Assembly: GCA_964617765.1 (NCBI GenBank)
Contig: CAZTZY010000097.1
Coordinates: 1-10,050 of the forward strand
DNA: 10,050 nt
Direction of reading: 5' to 3'
From: CAZTZY01 sp964617765
GTDB lineage: Bacteria; Pseudomonadota; Gammaproteobacteria; Pseudomonadales; DT-91
A model generated the notes under the pieces. The model saw only the letters and a list, made by a program, of their open reading frames with translations. It ran no database searches and had not been told where the DNA came from. Each line of letters opens with the position of its first letter. Within the stretch, counting starts at the first letter, position 1. Of the stretch, positions 5,538-10,050 are shown one piece after another. The translations under genes and the position numbers were made by a program.

Positions 5538-6572
5538 TTAAGGAGACAAAGGCACAATATTCAGGCCTGTCGTTTCAGCGAAACCGAACATGATATTCAT
5601 ACATTGCACCGCCTGCCCTGAAGCACCTTTTACCAGGTTATCAATCACCGCCATCACCACCACCGTATCACGACCCTGGGGTCTTTCCACAGCAATGCGA
5701 CAATGATTTGAACCTTTTACGCTGCGTGTTTGTGGCAACACACCCTTGGGCAATACATCCACAAATGGCTCGTTGGCATAACGTTTTTCAAACAAGGCCT
5801 GTAAATCAACATCACCATTAACGGTTAATTGCGCATACAGAGTGGAATGAATACCCCTCGTCATCGGCACCAGATGGGGTACGAAGGTTAAATTAACAGG
5901 TTGCTTTGCCATCAAGTGTAAACCCTGTTCAATTTCCGGCAAATGCCGGTGACCACTCACACCATAGGCTTTAAAACTGTCATTAACTTCGGCATAAATA
6001 TTATCTATCTTTGCCGATTTGCCGGCGCCGCTGACACCCGATGCAGCATTGGCTATTAAATGTTTTACATCAATTAACCCAGCTTCCAGCAAAGGTAAAA
6101 ACCCCAACTGTACTGACGTCGGATAACAGCCTGCTGCCGCAACCAGCTTTGCAGAACGAATGGAATCACGATTAACTTCTGGCAAACCATAAACTGCCTT
6201 TTCCACCCACTCTGGACAGACGTGTTGACAGCCATACCATTTTTCCCACAAAGGAATATCTTTCACGCGGAAGTCGGCTGACAAATCAATAACCCGAACA
6301 TCATGTTCGAGCAATTCAGCCATGCTGTTCATGGCCACAGCATGCGGCGTGGCAAAAAATACGACATCACACGCCGCCAGTGCCTGGGTATCTGGCGCTG
6401 TAAATTTTACATCCACAAACCCGCGCAAACTGGGGAACATGTCTGCCACAGGCATGCCTTCATCACCGCGGGATGTTATTACCGATAACTCCACTTCAGG
6501 ATGATTTGCCAGGATCCTTAACAGCTCAACACCCGTATAACCCGTTCCACCAACAATACCGACTTTAATCAA
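5538..6572 (-). CDS. argC: N-acetyl-gamma-glutamyl-phosphate reductase
   Basis: Third step of arginine synthesis: NADPH-dependent reduction of N-acetylglutamyl-5-phosphate to the semialdehyde, in the cytoplasm. The 344 residues match the family. The N-terminal Rossmann motif GGTGYTG (8-14) binds NADP, C149 in AGCYPTS is the catalytic cysteine, and GHRHLPEIEQ (208-217) carries the catalytic histidine. The C terminus has VKGASGQAVQCMNIMFG, typical of the family. The start is TTG (6570-6572); no in-frame ATG gives a proper N terminus and GAGG lies 6 nt upstream. Pseudomonas ArgC also begins MIKVGIVGGTGYTG as I recall it, supporting this start. It is first in the minus-strand run with the coiled-coil protein and bactofilin. 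No ArgR-type box (TGAAT-spacer-ATTCA) was seen upstream. Confidence 0.96.
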   Translation of the reverse strand: MIKVGIVGGTGYTGVELLRILANHPEVELSVITSRGDEGMPVADMFPSLRGFVDVKFTAPDTQALAACDVVFFATPHAVAMNSMAELLEHDVRVIDLSADFRVKDIPLWEKWYGCQHVCPEWVEKAVYGLPEVNRDSIRSAKLVAAAGCYPTSVQLGFLPLLEAGLIDVKHLIANAASGVSGAGKSAKIDNIYAEVNDSFKAYGVSGHRHLPEIEQGLHLMAKQPVNLTFVPHLVPMTRGIHSTLYAQLTVNGDVDLQALFEKRYANEPFVDVLPKGVLPQTRSVKGSNHCRIAVERPQGRDTVVVMAVIDNLVKGASGQAVQCMNIMFGFAETTGLNIVPLSP

Positions 6573-6752
6573 TTTGAACCTCGAACCCGGATAACGAAAA
6601 AATTTAAAGAAAGCCTAGTATACCCATTCACCATGATATTTCAGCACGCATCCATAAAATCCGACTCAGCCAAAACCGCGCAAGGAATTCATCAAGCATT
6701 CTGCACAATTTGCCTTTATCATAGAGTGAAACCATTTTTCGGATAAATTGCC
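6573..6752. promoter_or_regulatory. Divergent gap between argC and hemJ
   Basis: This 180-bp region must hold promoters in both directions. On the minus strand TATACT (6617-6622, 5 of 6 matches) is a plausible -10 for argC, without a good -35 box. On the plus strand TATCAT (6717-6722, 5 of 6) is a possible -10 for hemJ, also lacking a good -35. No RNA gene, hairpin terminator or credible small reading frame was found. Confidence 0.35.
6579..6582 (-). promoter_or_regulatory. Ribosome binding site supporting the argC TTG start
   Basis: Minus-strand GAGG lies 6 nt before the TTG at 6570-6572. No in-frame ATG upstream could replace it. Confidence 0.65.
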
Positions 6753-7178
6753 ATGCTGTACTTATGGATCAAGGCCTTCCATATTATTTTTGTGATTTGC
6801 TGGTTTGCCGGTATTTTTTATTTGCCGCGCCTGTTTGTTCATCATGCGATGAGCACCGATGCCGCCACACAAGAACGCCTGGGCATCATGGAACGTAAAC
6901 TGTATCGCTTTACCACACCCTTCGCCTTTATCAGCCTGTTTCTGGGTTTATGGATGATATCGTTCAACCCTGAATATTATAAACATGCTGGCTGGTTCCA
7001 TATAAAATTCTCTCTGGTGACATTATTGTTTATATACCATTTTTATTGCGGCAAAATCGTTACCCAATTTGCCGCCGGTAAAAACACACGCAGCCATGTG
7101 TTCTATCGTGTATTTAACGAACTTCCCGTTGTTGCCCTGTTTATCATTGTGATATTAGCGGTAGTAAAACCGTTTTAA
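6753..7178 (+). CDS. hemJ: Protoporphyrinogen IX oxidase HemJ
   Basis: Small inner-membrane protein that oxidises protoporphyrinogen IX to protoporphyrin IX, the penultimate step of haem synthesis in bacteria lacking HemG and HemY. The 141 residues match the family (about 140-150). Four hydrophobic helices are visible (about 4-25, 53-71, 82-99 and 121-138). Family motifs are KAFHIIFVICWFAGIFYLPR (7-26), GWFHIKFSLV (80-89), and FNELPVVAL (121-129). H10 and K85 correspond to the conserved His and Lys thought to be needed for function. ATG is preceded by a weak GGAT. The hemL start codon is 19 nt beyond its stop, and that haem link supports HemJ over other members of the wider CopD-like membrane group. 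Confidence 0.88.
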   Translation: MLYLWIKAFHIIFVICWFAGIFYLPRLFVHHAMSTDAATQERLGIMERKLYRFTTPFAFISLFLGLWMISFNPEYYKHAGWFHIKFSLVTLLFIYHFYCGKIVTQFAAGKNTRSHVFYRVFNELPVVALFIIVILAVVKPF

Positions 7179-7187
7179 GCCAAGCTT

Positions 7188-7191
7188 GAGG
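7188..7191 (+). promoter_or_regulatory. Ribosome binding site that fixes the hemL start
   Basis: GAGG followed by AAAACC sits 6 nt before the ATG at 7198. The in-frame TTG at 7186 overlaps this site and would have none of its own. Confidence 0.75.
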
Positions 7192-7197
7192 AAAACC

Positions 7198-8484
7198 ATG
7201 ACCCGTTCTGATGAATTATTCCAACGCGCCCAACAATCCATTCCTGGTGGTGTTAACTCACCTGTCCGCGCCTTCAAAGGGGTAGGGGGAAACCCGATTT
7301 TCATTAACCGCGGTGAAGGTCCGTTTCTTTTTGACGCAGATAACAAACGTTATATCGATTATGTCGGCTCATGGGGCCCGATGATTACCGGCCATGCCAA
7401 TCCGGAAATACTGAATGCTATCCAGAAGCAAATGCAAAAAGGCCTGAGCTTCGGCGCACCAACAGAAATAGAAATCCTGCTCGCCGAAAAAGTCATTGAA
7501 CTCATGCCGAGTATAGAAATGGTACGCATGGTCAGTTCCGGCTCAGAAGCGACTATGAGTGCTATTCGTCTGGCACGTGGGTATACCGGCCGCGACAAGA
7601 TTGTAAAATTTGAAGGCTGTTACCATGGTCATGCCGATTCCCTGCTGGTGAAAGCCGGTTCCGGCGCATTAACTCTAGGCGAACCGAGCTCTGCCGGTGT
7701 ACCCAAGGCGTTAGCCAGGGAAACCCTCACGCTGATATACAACGATCTAGAATCAGTAAAAGCTGTATTCGCCGAACTGGGAGAACAAATTGCCTGTATC
7801 ATCGTCGAACCAGTAGCCGGCAACATGAACTGCATTCCTCCGGCAGCGGGTTTTCTCGAAGGCTTGCGCAGTATTTGCGACCAGTATGGCAGCGTACTGA
7901 TTTTTGACGAAGTAATGACGGGGTTCCGTGTAGCCTTAGGTGGCGCACAAGCGCATTACTGCATCAAACCCGATCTAACCACTTTAGGTAAAGTGATAGG
8001 CGGTGGCATGCCTGTTGGGGCATTTGGCGGAAAACGTGAAATCATGCAATGCATAGCACCATTAGGTGCGGTGTATCAGGCGGGCACTTTATCTGGCAAC
8101 CCGATTGCCATGATTGCCGGACTGACCATGCTCGAACAAGTGAGCGTTAAAGGGTTTTACGAGAATCTGGATCATTTGGCAAAACGCTTGATGAAGGGTT
8201 TTACCGAAGAAGCCTGCAAGGCAGACATTCCCTTCACTACTAATCAGGTGGGCGGCATGTTTGGCTTTTTCTTCTCGAACGAAAAACACATTACCCGTTA
8301 CCAGCAAGTTACCGAATGCAACATCGACGCTTTCAAACACTTTTTTCATGCCATGCTGCATGAAGGCGTTTATCTTGCACCATCAGCCTATGAAGCAGGA
8401 TTTGTCAGCAGCGTACACACCGCAGCATTAATTGATGAAAGTATTGAAGCTGCTTCACGTGCATTTGCCGCTATAAAAAAATAA
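7198..8484 (+). CDS. hemL: Glutamate-1-semialdehyde 2,1-aminomutase
   Basis: PLP enzyme that converts glutamate-1-semialdehyde to 5-aminolevulinate, the first committed tetrapyrrole precursor of the C5 pathway. From ATG 7198 the protein has 428 residues, the usual length. Visible signatures are the N-terminal SIPGGVNSPVRAFKGVGG (14-31), SSGSEATMSAIRLARG (113-128) for phosphate binding, the YHGHAD segment (142-147), IFDEVMTGFR (235-244) with the PLP-contacting Asp, and TTLGKVIGGGMPVGAFGG, where K265 forms the Schiff base, the same number as in E. coli. QAGTLSGNP is also intact. An in-frame TTG at 7186 was rejected as start. The gene is tightly packed between hemJ and the outer-membrane protein gene, so an operon is likely. 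Confidence 0.97.
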   Translation: MTRSDELFQRAQQSIPGGVNSPVRAFKGVGGNPIFINRGEGPFLFDADNKRYIDYVGSWGPMITGHANPEILNAIQKQMQKGLSFGAPTEIEILLAEKVIELMPSIEMVRMVSSGSEATMSAIRLARGYTGRDKIVKFEGCYHGHADSLLVKAGSGALTLGEPSSAGVPKALARETLTLIYNDLESVKAVFAELGEQIACIIVEPVAGNMNCIPPAAGFLEGLRSICDQYGSVLIFDEVMTGFRVALGGAQAHYCIKPDLTTLGKVIGGGMPVGAFGGKREIMQCIAPLGAVYQAGTLSGNPIAMIAGLTMLEQVSVKGFYENLDHLAKRLMKGFTEEACKADIPFTTNQVGGMFGFFFSNEKHITRYQQVTECNIDAFKHFFHAMLHEGVYLAPSAYEAGFVSSVHTAALIDESIEAASRAFAAIKK

Positions 8485-8494
8485 GGAAGGTACC

Positions 8495-9262
8495 ATGAAA
8501 AAAGTGTTATTCGGTGCGTTGTGTTTACTGAGTTTTGGCGTACAAGCTGAATCCGGCTTTAACCGTTATCGAGCGAATTCCGGCTATGATTTTTATATAG
8601 GCGCTTCAGCGTGGTATACCAATGCTAATGGCAGCATTGATGCCCCAAGCATTGATTACACCCTTGAACTGGAAGAGCCCGATATCAACAAAAACTACAA
8701 CTCATTTTTTTATACTGTATTTGAACATCCCGTTAAATTTCTACCCGATATTCTATTGAGCCATAGCAATATTAATCACGAAGGTACTGGCACATTAACC
8801 TATGTTCTCAGTTTTCCCATTGAGGGCTCGATCAAACTTAGCCATAACGATTTAACTCTATATTATAATGTACTTGATGGGATGGGATTTCTCGATCTCG
8901 GCATAACAGCACGTAATTTCAATGGCGAGTTATATTTAAATATCCTGCCATCGGGACCATCAAGCACATCCGATCTCAGCACAACATTAGGCCTTATCTA
9001 TTTAAATACAGGCATCAAGATGCCCTTATCGGGTTTAAGTATGGGCCTTTCCATGAACGGCGGTGATACGGGCAGCGACCGGTCTGCTGATGCCAATCTC
9101 TATATGGAATACGAAACACCCTACGGCCTGGGAGTTACGGGGGGATATCGCTACTTTAATACCGACTTACATTCCAAAGGCACATTAGGCACATTAAGTA
9201 TTGATATTGGCGCTGACTTTAATGTCTATGGACCATTTATCAGCCTTTACTACCATCTATAA
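8495..9262 (+). CDS. Outer-membrane beta-barrel protein (TIGR04219-like)
   Basis: A cleavable signal peptide (1-18) ends in VQA before ESG. The mature 237 residues contain many alternating polar/hydrophobic strands with aromatic residues at strand ends, for example YDFYIGASAWYT, LTLYYNVLDGMGFLDLGITA and LGVTGGYRYF, and a final strand GPFISLYYHL. This is the look of an outer-membrane beta-barrel. It resembles the family named TIGR04219 (outer-membrane protein with a GlyGly element), recalled and not searched. The last residue is Leu where Phe is more common. No enzymatic motif is visible and the cargo is unknown. A strong AAGGAAGG site precedes the ATG. It lies 10 nt after hemL and 4 nt before the permease gene, so it may function with the permease. 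Confidence 0.75.
   Translation: MKKVLFGALCLLSFGVQAESGFNRYRANSGYDFYIGASAWYTNANGSIDAPSIDYTLELEEPDINKNYNSFFYTVFEHPVKFLPDILLSHSNINHEGTGTLTYVLSFPIEGSIKLSHNDLTLYYNVLDGMGFLDLGITARNFNGELYLNILPSGPSSTSDLSTTLGLIYLNTGIKMPLSGLSMGLSMNGGDTGSDRSADANLYMEYETPYGLGVTGGYRYFNTDLHSKGTLGTLSIDIGADFNVYGPFISLYYHL
9179..9196 (+). repeat. 9-bp tandem duplication inside the outer-membrane protein gene
   Basis: GGCACATTA occurs twice back to back and encodes GTLGTL in frame. It is probably a small slippage duplication in a surface or periplasmic turn of the barrel. Confidence 0.7.
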
Positions 9263-9266
9263 ACCC

Positions 9267-10040
9267 ATGAACACTTATGGCCTGGAGGGATGGCTAGATC
9301 AAGCATGCCTCTTTGTTATCGCTGTTATTTCCAACTGTCTTTCTGCACTTGCCGGAGGCGGGGCTGGGCTGATCCAATTACCTCTAATTATTTTTATGGG
9401 CTTACCTTTTCCCGTTGCGTTGGCCACTCACAAAGTTGCCAGTGTAGCACTGGGCATTGGCGCCACCCTGCGCCATATTAAATCCAGCAAACTTCAAAAA
9501 TCTATTTCCCTAGTCATCATTGCCAGCGGCATTCCTGGCGTTATTATTGGAGCCAATGCCATTTTGTTAGTGCCTGCCGAATGGGCCAAAAGTGCTCTTG
9601 GCCTGCTTACCATCGCCATAGCGATATACTCATATTACAAACCAGAGCTGGGCCAACAATACATAGAAAAAAATCGTGATGCAAAGGGCATTATTTATGG
9701 CGCGGCGGGTATTTTTGGTTTCGGATTCCTGAATGGCTCACTCACTTCCGGAACAGGATTACTGGTAACCCTTTGGCTTATTCGCTGGTTTGGCTTTGAT
9801 TACAAGCTCGCGATTGCCCACACTCTGGTATTAGTTGGTTTATTCTGGAACAGCACCGGGGCAATAACACTGGGACTGCAACAAGAGATTGCCTGGAGCT
9901 GGATTCCCGCATTGATAACCGGATCATTGATTGGTGGTTTTGCAGGGGCGCATTTATCAATCATTAAAGGCAATCTTTTTATAAAACGTATTTTTGAAAT
10001 AACCTCAATTGCAGTTGGCGTTAAATTATTATTCCATTAA
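9267..10040 (+). CDS. TauE/SafE (TSUP) family inner-membrane permease
   Basis: From ATG 9267 the protein has 257 residues and about seven to eight hydrophobic helices, the size and shape of the family of putative sulfite, sulfoacetate and other anion exporters. The family's internal duplication is visible: NCLSALAGGGAGLIQLPLI (23-41) in the first half and GFLNGSLTSGTGLLVTLWLI (153-172) in the second, each a glycine-rich reentrant-like segment. ALATHKVASVALGIGATLRH (51-70) and LAIAHTLVLVGLFWNSTGAI (181-200) are the matching later pair. Substrate cannot be read from sequence. In-frame TTG and ATG codons upstream (9201, 9222, 9228) overlap the preceding gene and were not chosen, although the ATG at 9267 has no clear Shine-Dalgarno. 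The 4-nt gap suggests translational coupling to the outer-membrane protein. Confidence 0.85.
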   Translation: MNTYGLEGWLDQACLFVIAVISNCLSALAGGGAGLIQLPLIIFMGLPFPVALATHKVASVALGIGATLRHIKSSKLQKSISLVIIASGIPGVIIGANAILLVPAEWAKSALGLLTIAIAIYSYYKPELGQQYIEKNRDAKGIIYGAAGIFGFGFLNGSLTSGTGLLVTLWLIRWFGFDYKLAIAHTLVLVGLFWNSTGAITLGLQQEIAWSWIPALITGSLIGGFAGAHLSIIKGNLFIKRIFEITSIAVGVKLLFH

Positions 10041-10043
10041 TAT

Positions 10044-10049
10044 TTGACA
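10044..10049 (+). promoter_or_regulatory. Isolated -35-like hexamer at the right edge
   Basis: A perfect TTGACA begins 4 nt after the permease stop. Its -10 partner, if any, is beyond the window. Confidence 0.2.
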
Positions 10050-10050
10050 C

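Noticed and set aside
6617..6645. ArgR box upstream of argC
   Set aside because: TGAA-like words are present but as direct copies; the inverted TGAAT-spacer-ATTCA form is missing.
7186..7197. TTG start that would lengthen HemL by four residues
   Set aside because: It overlaps the GAGG ribosome site, and the ATG at 7198 gives the standard 428-residue HemL with K265 in the expected position.
9201..9266. Longer permease starting inside the outer-membrane protein gene
   Set aside because: The added 22 residues do not look like part of a TSUP protein and none of the upstream starts has a ribosome site.
1..10050. Mobile elements, CRISPR arrays, tRNA genes, prophage or defence genes
   Set aside because: Looked for on both strands; all substantial coding space is taken by housekeeping or envelope genes, and no regularly spaced repeats, terminal inverted repeats or transposase motifs were seen.

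Overview
The window looks like core chromosome of a gammaproteobacterium in the Pseudomonadales/Cellvibrionales range. Base composition is moderately AT-rich, the coding density is high, and the proteins are clearly proteobacterial: an E. coli-type TyrS, ErpA with the C-x(n)-CGC signature, ArgC and HemL. From memory, the gene order tyrS | M23 peptidase - anmK | erpA - bactofilin - coiled-coil protein - argC | hemJ resembles the tyrS-to-argC neighbourhood of Pseudomonas, where an rRNA operon follows tyrS. No insertion sequence, prophage gene, CRISPR array, tRNA or rRNA gene is visible.

Layout. Positions 63-1364 (minus) hold tyrS. Just beyond its stop, a minus-strand promoter with TATAATGCGC points out of the left edge and resembles an rRNA P1 promoter. 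A 128-bp divergent gap separates tyrS from a plus-strand pair, an M23 murein endopeptidase (1493-2782) and anmK (2786-3880). That gap holds an extended -10 promoter overlapped by a perfect 8+8 bp inverted repeat. anmK converges on erpA (3902-4255, minus) with only 21 bp between them. Upstream of erpA is an 88-bp gap with a promoter and an IscR-like half-site. Then come, all on the minus strand and transcribed toward erpA, argC (5538-6572), a membrane-anchored coiled-coil protein (4837-5520) and a bactofilin (4344-4835). A 180-bp divergent gap leads to a plus-strand operon: hemJ (6753-7178), hemL (7198-8484), an outer-membrane protein (8495-9262) and a TauE/SafE-type permease (9267-10040).

How the genes fit together. 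Three themes alternate. The first is envelope biology: cleavage of peptidoglycan crosslinks, recycling of anhydro-MurNAc, and a bactofilin scaffold with a probable membrane partner. The second is cofactors: Fe-S insertion by ErpA, and two steps of haem synthesis, 5-aminolevulinate formation by HemL and protoporphyrinogen oxidation by HemJ. The third is basic metabolism and translation: ArgC and TyrS. The least understood parts are the coiled-coil/bactofilin pair, and the outer-membrane protein plus permease at the end of the haem operon. No wholly new system is evident; the findings concern regulation and poorly characterised gene partnerships.
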